64,000 nt of DNA from Verrucomicrobiota bacterium (GCA_025353105.1 JANXRG010000035.1:1-64000), one strand, 5' to 3'; positions 51,188-60,923 are shown, counted from the stretch's first letter. Program-made: numbers and translations. The notes: generated by a model not told the origin, from the sequence alone.

Positions 51188-51591
51188 GCAATCACCCCGT
51201 GTTCGAGGCGGCCGAGCAGATCCTCCACCGCCCGCGCGCCCGGTTCGGTCTCGGCAAAATCGAGTGGCGTCTTGCCGCCGAGCCCGCGCGGACGTTCCAT
51301 CATCCAGCGCCGGGCGCGATCGAATCCGCCGAGCACCTCGGTGGCGCGCGCCACGATGCGGCCGAGCCGCGCGACCCGCTCCGATTCATCGGGCGGCAGG
51401 GGTGTGCGTTGCTTGAGCCGCCGCGCGAGGGTGCGCAGCGGAATGTTCACCGCCTGGGAGAGCCGCTCGTGCGGCAGGCCGAGCTGCTCCGCCATCCGCT
51501 GGATCGTCCCGGCGGGAAGCCCGTGCGCCACGGCCGCGGCCATCCGGACGTTGTCAAAGGCCACGCGGGGATCAAGAATGTCGAGTGCCAT
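51184..51591 (-). CDS. MbcA/ParS/Xre-type antitoxin
   Basis: 135 residues from ATG 51591. A helix-turn-helix-like start (TIQRMAEQLGLPHERLSQAVNIPLRTLARRLKQ) is followed by the MbcA/ParS C-terminal toxin-binding domain (ESERVARLGRIVARATEVLGGFDRARRWMMERPRGLGGKTPLDFAETEPGARAVEDLLGRLEHG). It neutralises the RES toxin and probably represses the operon. A promoter-like element ends right at the start codon, so the mRNA may be leaderless. The upstream 300 bases (51592-51900) hold no other gene. Confidence 0.9.
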   Translation of the reverse strand: MALDILDPRVAFDNVRMAAAVAHGLPAGTIQRMAEQLGLPHERLSQAVNIPLRTLARRLKQRTPLPPDESERVARLGRIVARATEVLGGFDRARRWMMERPRGLGGKTPLDFAETEPGARAVEDLLGRLEHGVIA

Positions 51592-51598
51592 ATTGCAT

Positions 51599-51628
51599 AA
51601 TATAACACGCCGTTTGGCATGATGGCAA
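51599..51628 (-). promoter_or_regulatory. Sigma70-like promoter and operator of the RES/Xre operon
   Basis: On the minus strand TTGCCA (51628-51623) and TATATT (51604-51599) are spaced by 18 bases. The predicted transcription start falls about 51592, next to the ATG at 51591. The AT-rich arms ATATT/AATAT around the four-base centre ATGC (about 51590-51603) form an inverted repeat over the -10 and start codon, a plausible autorepressor site. Confidence 0.45.
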
Positions 51629-51674
51629 GAGCGACACGATTCGCGGTGGTTGGGGAGCCCACGCCCCTCGCATG

Positions 51675-51701
51675 CGGTTTCCGGCGTTCCGCCGGAAACC
51701 G
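51675..51701. other. Strong hairpin in the HtrA-antitoxin gap
   Basis: Perfect 11-base arms (cggtttccggc/gccggaaaccg) with a 5-base loop. It lies downstream of the HtrA stop on the minus strand. There is no T-run after it, so it is not a standard intrinsic terminator, but it may still end or protect the HtrA message. Confidence 0.6.
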
Positions 51702-51900
51702 TCGCAATGAAGAGCTTGGGCCCACCGGCAGCGTTGGCGCTGAATATTGCGCCGTCCGGATCGGGTCCGCTGCCGACGATTGTCTCGTCTGCCGAAGGCC
51801 CGTCGGCCGGATTCAACTTCAAACCATGCTCACGTGGAACCTCGGGTGCAGGCACGCGAGAGGCGTGCGCCCACCCATCCGCGGGATTCACCGCGCGCGG

Positions 51901-53460
51901 CTACCGGGCGGCCGGGACGACGACGAAGGATCGCGCGCGATCACGCACGATGGAAAGCATCACGTCGCGGTTGGCCGGGAGGCTGGCGACGACGCGCGCG
52001 AAATCCTGCGTCGTGGCGACCGGAACCTGGTTGACTTCCTCGATCATGTCGCCATCACGCAGGACGTCCGCGGCGGGGGAGGCGGGATTGATTTGGTTGA
52101 CGACCACACCCTTGGTCTCGGGCGGGAGCGCGAGCCGCGAGGCCAGACGCGGGTTGAGATCAATGACGTCCACGCCGGCGAGGGCGCCCGTCGGCGGGAG
52201 GGGAGGGGGCGGGGGCGTAGCGCCGGGAGCGCGCGGAGAGGATCGCGGCGCGGGCGTGCCCGGATTCACTGGCGCGGAGCCCGGGTTCGTGCGGGCGGTG
52301 GCGAAGTTCTCGGGCATCTCCTTGATTTGTACGGTCAGCGGCAGGCTTTTGCCGCCGCGCACAACTTCAAGCGGAATCTTGGTGTCGACGTCAGCTTCGG
52401 CCACCCGATTGCGCAGGTCGGGGATGTCGCGGACGGGCCGGTCATTGAACTTCACGATCACGTCCTTCTGCTTGAGGCCCGCCGTGTCCGCCGGCGAGCC
52501 GGGGGTGACGTCCGTGACGATGGCGCCGCGTTCCTCCTTTACGCCGAGCGACTGGGCCACCGCCGGGCTGAGCGCCTCGAGCGTGACGCCGAGATAACCG
52601 CGGATGACGCGACCGTTTTTGAGCACGCTGTCGAGGATGCGCCGGACGGTGGCGGACGGGATGGCGAAGCCGATGCCCTGCGAGCCGCCGGACTGCGAAA
52701 AGATGGCCGTGTTGATGCCAACGAGTTCGCCGCGGACATTGACGAGCGCGCCGCCGGAATTGCCGGGATTAATCGCCGCGTCGGTCTGAAAAAATTCCCC
52801 ATCGGATTCGACGCCGCGGCGGCCCTTGGCGCTGATGATGCCGCGCGTGAGGGTTTCCTCGAGGCCGAACGGATTGCCGAGGGCAAAAACGATTTCGCCG
52901 ACCTCCACCTTCTCGGAATCTCCAAACACGATCGGCTGCAGTTCGTTGCTGTCGACCTTGAGAATGGCGAGGTCATTGAGCGGGGCCACGCCGATGACCT
53001 TGGCGGCGAGCTTGCGCCCGTCGTGCAGCTGGATCTCGATTTCGTCCATCTGGTCGATGACATGGTTGTTCGTCACGATGTGGCCCTCCTTCGACACGAT
53101 GACCCCGGAGCCGAGTGCCTGTTGCACTCGGCTCTGGCCGTCGCGCGACATGAAGCGCTCAAACATTTCCGTCCACGGGTCTCGGATCCCCTGGCGCGGC
53201 CGCACATTTTTCTGCGTGCGGATGCTGACGACGGAAGGGATGATGGCGCCGGCGAGCTTGATTTGCTGGCGGCTCACGGCGGCGAGAACGTCGACCTCCC
53301 GAAGATCGATCGCGGGGGTGTCGGATCCGGTGAATTTCTCCGGCGTGCGCTTTGCGGGGGTTGCGAGGGAGTTGTCCCGTCGCACCTTCCAGACGTAGAA
53401 CGCGGAAACGGCCGCCGACAGGATGAAGACGAAAAGGATGAATTGCAGGAAGCGCTTCAT
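51901..53460 (-). CDS. HtrA/DegP-like serine protease with two PDZ domains
   Basis: 519 residues from ATG 53460. An N-terminal membrane segment (FLQFILFVFILSAAVSAFYVW) anchors it toward the periplasm. The trypsin-like domain has the triad His in IVTNNHVI, Asp in LNDLAILK and Ser in INPGNSGGALV. PDZ1 (about 285-375, ending near VQIKEM) and a second, degenerate PDZ (about 425-519) are joined by a Pro-rich linker (about 385-420). It handles misfolded envelope proteins. The gene is separate from recG upstream (86-base gap). Confidence 0.93.
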   Translation of the reverse strand: MKRFLQFILFVFILSAAVSAFYVWKVRRDNSLATPAKRTPEKFTGSDTPAIDLREVDVLAAVSRQQIKLAGAIIPSVVSIRTQKNVRPRQGIRDPWTEMFERFMSRDGQSRVQQALGSGVIVSKEGHIVTNNHVIDQMDEIEIQLHDGRKLAAKVIGVAPLNDLAILKVDSNELQPIVFGDSEKVEVGEIVFALGNPFGLEETLTRGIISAKGRRGVESDGEFFQTDAAINPGNSGGALVNVRGELVGINTAIFSQSGGSQGIGFAIPSATVRRILDSVLKNGRVIRGYLGVTLEALSPAVAQSLGVKEERGAIVTDVTPGSPADTAGLKQKDVIVKFNDRPVRDIPDLRNRVAEADVDTKIPLEVVRGGKSLPLTVQIKEMPENFATARTNPGSAPVNPGTPAPRSSPRAPGATPPPPPLPPTGALAGVDVIDLNPRLASRLALPPETKGVVVNQINPASPAADVLRDGDMIEEVNQVPVATTQDFARVVASLPANRDVMLSIVRDRARSFVVVPAAR

Positions 53461-53546
53461 GATGCCGCAAGATGGACGGGAGCGCCGGGTTGTCCATTCG
53501 TTACGAATTTCCGGATTCCGTGCGCCCGGGTTCGAGCGAGCGCCGG

Positions 53547-55625
53547 TTAACCCGCGAGTCCCGCCCATTTCTGGCGCGCGTCCATCAGCGAAGCGAGGTC
53601 GCGGTTCTCCGGCCGGTTAAGGCCGGGATCGCGCTCGAACACTTCCGCGGCGGCGCGTCGGGCGAGTATCATCAACTCCGCGTCCTCGACGAGGTCCCCG
53701 ATGCGCAGCGGCGGCAGTCCGCTCTGATCGGTGCCAAGCATGTCCCCTGGGCCGCGCAGTCGCAGGTCCGCCTCCGCGATGGTGAATCCGTCGATCGTTT
53801 CCTCGAGAATGTGCAGCCGGGCCAGCGCGCCGTCGGCCTTGGGGTCGACGAGCAGCACGCAATACGACTTGTGTGTCCCGCGCCCGATGCGCCCGCGCAA
53901 CTGGTGAAGCTGCGCGAGCCCGAAGCGCTCGGCGTTCTCGACGAGCATGAGATTCGCGTTCGGCACGTCCACGCCGACCTCGATCACCGTTGTTGTAATC
54001 AACGCGCGCACGTCCCCATCGCGGAAGCGCGCCATCACGGACTCCTTCTCGTCGGCCCCGAGCCGGCCGTGCAGGAGCGCGCACGCATGCGGCGCAAGCG
54101 CTTTCGACCAATGTTCGAACTGCGCGGCGGCGGCCTTCGCGTCGAGTTTGTCGGACTCATCGATCAACGGATGCACGAGGTACGCCTGGCCGCCCTCCTC
54201 AAGTTGCTTGCGCACGAAATCGACCGCCTCGGCGCGCTTGGCGATGGGGCGCACGGCCGTCACGACGCGGCCGCGGCCGGCCGGGATTTCGTCGAGCGTG
54301 GAAACATCGAGGTCGCCGTAGATCGTGATCGCGAGCGTGCGCGGGATGGGCGTGGCGCTCATCACCAGCACGTCGGGCCGCGCCCCGTCCGCGCCGCGGG
54401 CGAGCTGCGCGCGCTGGAGCACGCCGAACTTGTGCTGCTCGTCCACGACGACGAAGCCGAGCCTCGGCAGTTCTGCGCGCGCCTTTTCGAAGAGCAGCGC
54501 GTGCGTGCCAATGATGATTTGCGCGTCCTCGCCGCCGCCGAAAAGCGGGGTGAAGTCGTCGGTCGTGCGCGCGCCGGTGCGCAGGCTGATCCGCAATCCG
54601 AGCGGCCCAAGCCAGCGTCGGAACGTCAGAAAATGTTGCTCCGCAAGAATCTGCGTGGGCGCCATCAGCGCGGCCTGATACCCGGCCTCGACGCAGAGCA
54701 GCATGCCGGCAAGCGCGACCAGCGTCTTGCCCGAACCGACGTCGCCCTGCAGCAACCGGTTCATCGGGCGCGGCGCGGCGAGGTCCGCGCGGACCTCTGC
54801 GATCGCGCGCCGCTGAGCCGCGGTCGGCTGGAACGGAAGCGACGCGAGGAACACCTCGAGGAGCTGGCCGGACGTCGCGCGGCTCGACCCCGGTTGATCG
54901 AGGATGGAATGGCGGCGTGCCGCCACTACGAGCTGCAACCCGAAGAATTCCTCCAGCACCAGGTGCCGTCGCGCCGCCAGGCGGGCCGGTTCGCTGGACG
55001 GAAAATGAATCTCGCGCATCGCTTCGGCGCGCGGCGTCGGATCCAGCCCCGCGGGCAGACGCGTTGACACCCCGGACAAGTCGACGGACTCCAGCAGCTG
55101 GAACACGAGGGCGCGGAACACGCGCTGTGAGAGGCCCTCGGTCGCGGGATAGATGGGCGTGATGCGTCGCACGTGGATCGTGGTTTCCGCGTCGTCTTCG
55201 ATGATTTCGAAATCTGGATGGTCGAGGACGAGCTTCTTGCCGCGCAGCTTGGGCTTGCCGTAGAACACCACGCGCTGGTCCTGCGCGAAGGCCTTGTGCA
55301 GGTACGGCATGCCGAACCAGCGGCAAATCATGCGCGCGGAAAGCGCCGTCGCCTCCGGCTCCTCGATCGTCACCTCGAGCATGCTCCGCCGGCCGTAAAG
55401 CCGCTTGTTGTCGACCTTCAGGACGAGGCCGCAGACGCACACCGGGGTGTCGCTGGCGCCGGTGGGAAAACGTGGAAACTGCCGCCGATCCTCGTAACGC
55501 CTCGGATAGTGCTCGAGCGCGTCGCCGACCGTGTGCAGTCCCAGCCGCGCGAGTTGCTTCACCCGCGTCGCACCGATTCCCGCGACTTCGGCCAAAGGCG
55601 TTTGGAGAGTCAGGCGCGGGGACAT
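53547..55625 (-). CDS. recG: ATP-dependent DNA helicase RecG
   Basis: 692 residues. The wedge domain occupies the N-terminal third. Helicase motifs follow: LLQGDVGSGKTLVALAGM (Walker A, about 283-290), VVDEQHKFGV (DEQH), LVMSATPIPRTLA, and the later TTTVIEVGVDVPNANLMLVENAERFGLAQLHQLRGRIGRG. It remodels stalled replication forks and Holliday junctions. It is preceded by recJ on the same strand with 115 bases between. Confidence 0.96.
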   Translation of the reverse strand: MSPRLTLQTPLAEVAGIGATRVKQLARLGLHTVGDALEHYPRRYEDRRQFPRFPTGASDTPVCVCGLVLKVDNKRLYGRRSMLEVTIEEPEATALSARMICRWFGMPYLHKAFAQDQRVVFYGKPKLRGKKLVLDHPDFEIIEDDAETTIHVRRITPIYPATEGLSQRVFRALVFQLLESVDLSGVSTRLPAGLDPTPRAEAMREIHFPSSEPARLAARRHLVLEEFFGLQLVVAARRHSILDQPGSSRATSGQLLEVFLASLPFQPTAAQRRAIAEVRADLAAPRPMNRLLQGDVGSGKTLVALAGMLLCVEAGYQAALMAPTQILAEQHFLTFRRWLGPLGLRISLRTGARTTDDFTPLFGGGEDAQIIIGTHALLFEKARAELPRLGFVVVDEQHKFGVLQRAQLARGADGARPDVLVMSATPIPRTLAITIYGDLDVSTLDEIPAGRGRVVTAVRPIAKRAEAVDFVRKQLEEGGQAYLVHPLIDESDKLDAKAAAAQFEHWSKALAPHACALLHGRLGADEKESVMARFRDGDVRALITTTVIEVGVDVPNANLMLVENAERFGLAQLHQLRGRIGRGTHKSYCVLLVDPKADGALARLHILEETIDGFTIAEADLRLRGPGDMLGTDQSGLPPLRIGDLVEDAELMILARRAAAEVFERDPGLNRPENRDLASLMDARQKWAGLAG

Positions 55626-55665
55626 GAAGAGTTAAACGGAATTAACAGAATTAATGGAATTTTTC

Positions 55666-55687
55666 GGTCTGAGCACGGACTCAGACC
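55666..55687. other. Hairpin between recJ and recG
   Basis: Perfect 8-base arms (ggtctgag/ctcagacc) with a 6-base loop. No T-run follows on the minus strand. The flanking 'aattccgt/gaattccgt' repeats resemble the bases at about 11038-11055. Confidence 0.55.
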
Positions 55688-55740
55688 AAATTCAGATAGC
55701 CTTTAATTCTTTAAATTCCGTGAATTCCGTCTCATCTCTT

Positions 55741-57471
55741 TCATTCGCTCGTGCGCAAGGCTTCGATCCGCAATTGGCGCCGGATTTCCCCCTGCCATTC
55801 GTTTTCGTCGAGGTGAAACGCGACGTCCCACGGTGGCGGCGGCGGGGCGGGGCTCGCGCCGTTGAAAAAAATTCCGGCCATTGGCCGGTGCGCCGGACGG
55901 TCCGGCTGCCACAACGACAGGCGCAGATGCTTTTCCTTCAACGTGCGCGTGGGCGCCGCCGGCATCACCCCGCGGGCGAGGAAGAGTGGTTCGCGATTCG
56001 CGATGCCGAACGGTTGAAAGCGTTCGAGCTGCTCGCAAAACGCTTCGTCAAGTTCGTCGAGCGTGACCTCGGCGTCAAAACTCAGGCGCGGTTGCAGCTG
56101 GTCCGGCGTCAGCCGTTCCTTTGCGAGGCGTTGAAACGTGATCTGAAAATCCGCAAACATCGCTTCGCGAATGCTCAGTCCCGCGGCCATCTCGTGACCG
56201 CCGAAACGCTCGAGCAACGCGGCGCAATCGCGCAACGCCTCGACGAGTGGCAGGCCGTCGATGCTGCGTCCGCTGCCCTTGCCAGCCCCGGTCTCGTCGA
56301 ACCCGATTACGATCGTCGGCCGGTGATGCGCACGGAGCAGCCGCGAGGCGACGATGCCGAGCACGCCGGGATGCCAGCCGCGTCCGCCGACGACGATGGC
56401 CGCTAGCTCGGGTACCGCAACGGCGCCATTGCGCAGAGCCCGCTCGGCCTCGGCAAGGGTGCGCCGCTCGACATCCTGCCGCTCGGCATTTTGCTGATGC
56501 AGGACCGCGGCGAGCTCGCGTCCCCGCGGCGGATCAACGGTCTGCAATAATTCCAGTGCGGCCTGCGCGGTGCCCAAGCGTCCGGCGGCGTTGAGCCGGG
56601 GCCCGAGACGGAAGCCCACGTCGGTCGGACGCATCGTCCCGCGGCCCACGCCGGCGACGTCCATCAGCGCGCGAAGTCCGGGACGAGGCGTGCGCGCGAG
56701 TTCCAGCAGGCCGCGTCGCACCAGCGCGCGATTTTCCGCCACGAGTGGCACGAGATCAGCCACGGTTCCGAGCGCCACGAGGTCGAGCGCGGATTTCAAA
56801 TCGAAGCCCGGCTGCGGCCGGGTTTTCAGCAGCGCATGGCACGTCTTGAAGGCAATGCCCGCGCTGCAAAGATATTTGAAGGCGCCGGACGGATCACACT
56901 TCGGATTCACGAGCGCCAGGCAAGCGGGCCGCTCGGCTCCCGGCTCATGGTGATCAAGGACAATGACATCCACGCCCGAGTTCTTGAGCGACGCGATTTC
57001 CGCCACCGAGACCGTGCCGCAATCGACGGCGACGAGCAGCGCCGGGTGGTACTCGGCGAGGCAGCGCGCGATCCCATCGGCGCTCAGGCCATAGCCCTCA
57101 TCCATGCGGGAAGGCAGGAAACAGGCCGGTTCCGCGCCGTAGCCGCGCAGCACTTCCGCCAGCAGCGCGAGCGACGTGACGCCGTCTACGTCGTAGTCCC
57201 CATACAGCGTGATGCGCTCGTGCCGATCGATCGCCTGAAGAATCCGCGCGACGGCTGCGGCCATGTCCGGCAGGGCAAACGGATCAGCCAGCCGCTGCAA
57301 TCGCGGATCGAGAAAATCGCGCGCGCGATCGGTCTCCGTGAACCCGCGGCGAACAAGCAGGCTGGCCAGCACCCGCGGAATCGCGAGCTCGACGCCGAGC
57401 CGCTTCACCGTCTCCTCGTCCGCGGGATCCTCGACGGGAGGTACCCAAAGCACATTCGCGGACGGCGGCAT
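55741..57471 (-). CDS. recJ: Single-stranded-DNA exonuclease RecJ
   Basis: 576 residues. DHH family: ITLYGDYDVDGVTSLALL (motif I), VDCGTVS, VIVLDHHEPG (motif III) and, in the DHHA1 part, FGGHEMAAGLSI. It is a Mn/Mg-dependent 5'-3' exonuclease in recombination and mismatch repair. Length is usual for the family. It is encoded just upstream of recG on the same strand. Confidence 0.96.
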   Translation of the reverse strand: MPPSANVLWVPPVEDPADEETVKRLGVELAIPRVLASLLVRRGFTETDRARDFLDPRLQRLADPFALPDMAAAVARILQAIDRHERITLYGDYDVDGVTSLALLAEVLRGYGAEPACFLPSRMDEGYGLSADGIARCLAEYHPALLVAVDCGTVSVAEIASLKNSGVDVIVLDHHEPGAERPACLALVNPKCDPSGAFKYLCSAGIAFKTCHALLKTRPQPGFDLKSALDLVALGTVADLVPLVAENRALVRRGLLELARTPRPGLRALMDVAGVGRGTMRPTDVGFRLGPRLNAAGRLGTAQAALELLQTVDPPRGRELAAVLHQQNAERQDVERRTLAEAERALRNGAVAVPELAAIVVGGRGWHPGVLGIVASRLLRAHHRPTIVIGFDETGAGKGSGRSIDGLPLVEALRDCAALLERFGGHEMAAGLSIREAMFADFQITFQRLAKERLTPDQLQPRLSFDAEVTLDELDEAFCEQLERFQPFGIANREPLFLARGVMPAAPTRTLKEKHLRLSLWQPDRPAHRPMAGIFFNGASPAPPPPPWDVAFHLDENEWQGEIRRQLRIEALRTSE

Positions 57472-57540
57472 GCCGCAGCCTAATCGGGATCCGTCCGCGG
57501 TGGCAATTTTGTCGCGTGACCGTGCCGCGCGACGGGTCCG

Positions 57541-59013
57541 CTATCGCCCGCCGCCGGACCAGCGTCCGCCGCCATTCGCGACCGCATTGGTGATCGAGGT
57601 CTTTTGTTCCGGGGTGAGATTCGAGACCTGGAGAGCCTGCGCCGCTTGCGCTGCGTCGATGTTAAACCATTGCAGATAGACGCCGCGCGCGGCGAAGTTG
57701 CGCACGTTGTCGTCGACGATCGCGTTCACCCACGGAAGCGCCGCGGATGGGTTGTTGCGCGCGAGCTCGCGGGCCATGGCGCCCATCGCCTGATCTTTAC
57801 CGAGCGAATCGGGCAGCGAATTCACGAAACTGGCGGCCGCGCCCTGGTCGGTGTTGGCCAGCGCCCAAGTGGTTTGACGCCAGACGAGGTTGCGCGCGGG
57901 CGTGTCGGCCAGCATCGCAGCGTACGCCGAGGCGGCTCGCGGATCGAGCCGGTTCCAGGCGCCCATCGCGGCCCGGATCGATTCCTCGTAATTCTGCCCG
58001 GTGAGCTGCGTCCGGACGAAATCGGCGGCCGCGGCGGGGTCGGTCGCGGCCCACCCCGCAATGATGCCGCGCCAGGCCGCCGGATTTTGTTCGGCGGTGG
58101 GAAGCTGGTTCAGCAAGGCCACGGCCGCGCCCGGATCATCCTGGGCGAGTCGATTCAACGCGCCGGCGATCAACTCCCCGCGAAAATTTGTGTCCGTGAT
58201 CTGCAGCAGCGTGTTGAGGACTGCCGCCGCGTCACCGCGCACGATCTCGTCATTCACGACGCTCTTCACCGCCGCCTGGCGCTCGTCGCGGCTGCCAAGC
58301 GAAAGCGCCCATTGGAAGCCGACGCCGAAACCCTTCGCGCGCGCGAGACTGGTCGCAATGGATTCCGCGAGGGTCGATCGGTTGCCGATGGCGGGAATCT
58401 CACCCAGCAGCGCCGCGGCCACTTCGGGCTGATCCGCGCTGAGCGTGTTCACCACCGTGCGAATGAACTCGGCGCGGTCGCGGCCGGCCGGAAGGGCGCG
58501 CGCATAATTGATTGCGCCGTTGCCGTCGGTTTTCGCCCAGGCACACAGAATACAATCGACCGCGTCGCGTTTCAGCAGGCCCGGGGGCAGGGCGCGCGCA
58601 TAGTCCAGCGCGGCCTTGGGATCGCGCGTAGTCCAGGAGGTGAGCGTCTCGGAAAGATGCCGTTTCTGGTCGCCGAGCGGCAGCATGCGCAGCCATTGGA
58701 GCGCGGCAGCCGGATCCGCCTTGATCCACGCCGCCAGCAGCGACGTGACGGCAGCGTCCCGCGCCGAACCGGCGGGGAGCGCATCGATCCGCCAGGCCTC
58801 CCGCGGAAAATCCAGATCGTTTGGACCGGCCGCGGCCCCGGCTCGGACCGGCGGTGACCCGAAAACGCGGCCCACCGGCACGGGATCCGCGGCTTTTGGG
58901 GCGACGTCGATCGGAGGTGATTCGATGCGGAACTGTCGGCCGGCGGTGAAACCCAAGGCTGCGCCGGCGGCGAGGCCCAAGGCGAGAACGACGAGAACGC
59001 GCGGGGGTGACAT
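57541..59013 (-). CDS. Membrane-anchored alpha-repeat protein, hypothetical
   Basis: 490 residues from ATG 59013. A signal-anchor (VLVVLALGLAAGAALGFTAG) is followed by about nine degenerate 35-40-residue helical repeats of the type W-x-x-x-D-P-x-A-A-L-x-W-x-x-x-L-P (for example AAWIKADPAAALQWLRMLP and WTTRDPKAALDYARALP). This is like tetratricopeptide or HEAT-type scaffolds that recur in Verrucomicrobiota. It ends with a Gly-Arg tail. A scaffold role in the periplasm is inferred; no catalytic motif was seen. It is divergent from leuA. Confidence 0.75.
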   Translation of the reverse strand: MSPPRVLVVLALGLAAGAALGFTAGRQFRIESPPIDVAPKAADPVPVGRVFGSPPVRAGAAAGPNDLDFPREAWRIDALPAGSARDAAVTSLLAAWIKADPAAALQWLRMLPLGDQKRHLSETLTSWTTRDPKAALDYARALPPGLLKRDAVDCILCAWAKTDGNGAINYARALPAGRDRAEFIRTVVNTLSADQPEVAAALLGEIPAIGNRSTLAESIATSLARAKGFGVGFQWALSLGSRDERQAAVKSVVNDEIVRGDAAAVLNTLLQITDTNFRGELIAGALNRLAQDDPGAAVALLNQLPTAEQNPAAWRGIIAGWAATDPAAAADFVRTQLTGQNYEESIRAAMGAWNRLDPRAASAYAAMLADTPARNLVWRQTTWALANTDQGAAASFVNSLPDSLGKDQAMGAMARELARNNPSAALPWVNAIVDDNVRNFAARGVYLQWFNIDAAQAAQALQVSNLTPEQKTSITNAVANGGGRWSGGGR

Positions 59014-59145
59014 TGAACGATAACTCGGGGCGTAGAATAATCGTAATTGCCCGACCTGGACAGAATTATTGAGACGCGCCGGGGCGCCATTCCGGGGTCT
59101 AATTCGGCCCTTGCATTTGCCGCGGGCTCTCGCATCATTTCCACC

Positions 59146-59238
59146 GTGCAGAGTTTTCGCCATCACCTCGGACTGTGGAGCGTGGGCCTTTCCGGCCAGG
59201 GCGCGCTGCTGCTTTCGCTAGGGCTGGCCTCCCACTAA
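59146..59238 (+). CDS. Leucine-rich leader peptide upstream of leuA/cimA (candidate)
   Basis: A 30-residue frame from GTG 59146, MQSFRHHLGLWSVGLSGQGALLLSLGLASH, with a Leu-Leu-Leu run and eight Leu in all. It ends 107 bases before leuA. Between them is a hairpin at 59270-59288 (gccgtc/gacggc) without a T-run. This is the layout of a transcription or translation attenuator sensing leucine, but no Shine-Dalgarno is obvious and alternative RNA structures were not computed. The remaining gap 59014-59345 holds no other gene. Confidence 0.35.
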   Translation: MQSFRHHLGLWSVGLSGQGALLLSLGLASH

Positions 59239-59345
59239 GCGCACCCCGTCCCGGATTTCGTTTTCCTGTGCCGTCCCTTCGCGACGGCCCGCGCGTTCCC
59301 ATCGATCGCCGCGTCCCAACTTCAAAATTCCCATCCCTGTCCGTC

Positions 59346-60923
59346 ATGTCTGACCGCATCATCCTTTTCGACACCACTCTCCGCGACGGCGAGCAATGCC
59401 CCGGCGCATCCATGAACCTCCGCGAGAAAATGGAGGTCGCCCGGCAACTCGCGCGCATCGGCATGGACGTGATCGAGGCCGGCTTCCCGTGCATCAGCGA
59501 CGGCGATTTTGAATCCGTCCATCGCATCGCGACCGAGATCCGCGGACCGATCATCGCCGGGCTCGCGCGCTGCGTCGCGTCTGACATCGATGCCGCAGCG
59601 CGCGCGATCGCGCCCGCCGGGGATCGCGGACGCATTCACGTCTTTCTGGCCACGTCCGCCATCCATCGTGAGTTCAAGTTGAAGAAGGCGCGGGAGGAAA
59701 TCATCCGGCTCGCGGTCGAGGGCGTGAAGCATGCGAAATCGTATGTGCAGGACGTTGAATTTTCGCCGGAGGACGGTTCGCGCACGGAACCGGAGTTCCT
59801 CGCGCAGGTCACCGAGGCGGTCATCGCCGCCGGCGCAACGACCGTGAACATTCCCGACACCGTGGGGTACGCCGTACCGGATCAATTTGGCGAACTCATT
59901 CGTTACCTGATCGAAAACGTTCCCAATGTCGAGGAAGCGATCATCTCCGTGCATTGCCATGATGATCTGGGCATGGCCGTCGCCAATTCGCTCGCCGCGC
60001 TGAAGGCCGGTGCGCGGCAGGTCGAGGGCACAATTAATGGCATCGGCGAGCGCGCCGGCAACGCGGCGCTCGAGGAGATCATCATGGCGCTGCGCACGCG
60101 TCCGGAGGCGTTTGGCAACCTCACCACGGCGGCCAACCCGCGGGAAATTGTCCGCTCCTCGCGCCTGGTCAGCCGCATGAGCAGTCTGCTCGTGCCGCGC
60201 AACAAGGCCATCGTCGGCGAGAACGCCTTCGCCCACAGCGCCGGCATTCACCAGGACGGCATCATCAAGAATCGATCGACCTACGAGATCATGGATCCGC
60301 GCGAAGTGGGCTGGGGCGACACGGAACTCCCGCTCACCAAGCACAGCGGCCGCGCCGCGATGATCCTGCGGTTGACGCATCTCGGCTTCACGCTTTCCCC
60401 CGAGGAGCAGGACGCGCTCTTCACGCGCTTCAAGCAGATCGGGGATCGGAAAAAATTTGTCTACGACGACGATCTCGCCGCGTTGATGGAGGACGGTCCG
60501 CTCGGCGCTTCGGCGCTCTACACGCTCGAGTATTTCCACGTGACCAGCGGCACCACCACCGTGCCGACCGCGACGGTGCGTCTCGGGCGCGTGCCGTCCG
60601 CGGGCGGTCCCATCGGAAACGGGACGGAGCCGGAAATTCTGCAGGACTCCGCGGCGGGAAACGGCGCGGTGGACGCGGCGATGAAGGCGATCGACCGCAT
60701 CCTCGGCAAGCGGGGGGAGCTCGTGGAATACCATGTCACGGGCGTGACCGCCGGCGAGGACGCGCTGGGCGAGGTTGTCTTGAAGGTGGACTTCGGCGAC
60801 GGGCGCATCGTGTCGGGCAAGGGAGCAAGCACGGATGTCGTGGAGGCCAGCGCGCGCGCGTATTTGAACGCGGTCGGCCGCGTTCACCGCCCCGCCGCCC
60901 CGCAGGGAAACGCCGCGCCATGA
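59346..60923 (+). CDS. 2-isopropylmalate synthase / citramalate synthase family (LeuA/CimA)
   Basis: 525 residues from ATG 59346. HMGL-like barrel: LFDTTLRDGEQCPGASM (metal Asp, catalytic Arg), IISVHCHDDLGMAVANSLAALKAGARQVEGTINGIGERAGNAALEE (HxH metal site and GIGERxGN), HSAGIHQDG. The C-terminal regulatory domain (about 400-505, with VTAGEDALGEVVLKVDFGDGRIVSGKGASTDVVEASARAYLNA) binds leucine in LeuA. The signature best fits LeuA. CimA is the alternative, so I leave the symbol blank. Confidence 0.88.
   Translation: MSDRIILFDTTLRDGEQCPGASMNLREKMEVARQLARIGMDVIEAGFPCISDGDFESVHRIATEIRGPIIAGLARCVASDIDAAARAIAPAGDRGRIHVFLATSAIHREFKLKKAREEIIRLAVEGVKHAKSYVQDVEFSPEDGSRTEPEFLAQVTEAVIAAGATTVNIPDTVGYAVPDQFGELIRYLIENVPNVEEAIISVHCHDDLGMAVANSLAALKAGARQVEGTINGIGERAGNAALEEIIMALRTRPEAFGNLTTAANPREIVRSSRLVSRMSSLLVPRNKAIVGENAFAHSAGIHQDGIIKNRSTYEIMDPREVGWGDTELPLTKHSGRAAMILRLTHLGFTLSPEEQDALFTRFKQIGDRKKFVYDDDLAALMEDGPLGASALYTLEYFHVTSGTTTVPTATVRLGRVPSAGGPIGNGTEPEILQDSAAGNGAVDAAMKAIDRILGKRGELVEYHVTGVTAGEDALGEVVLKVDFGDGRIVSGKGASTDVVEASARAYLNAVGRVHRPAAPQGNAAP

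Noticed and set aside
55666-55687. Hairpin as recJ intrinsic terminator
   Set aside because: No T-run follows the stem on the minus strand.
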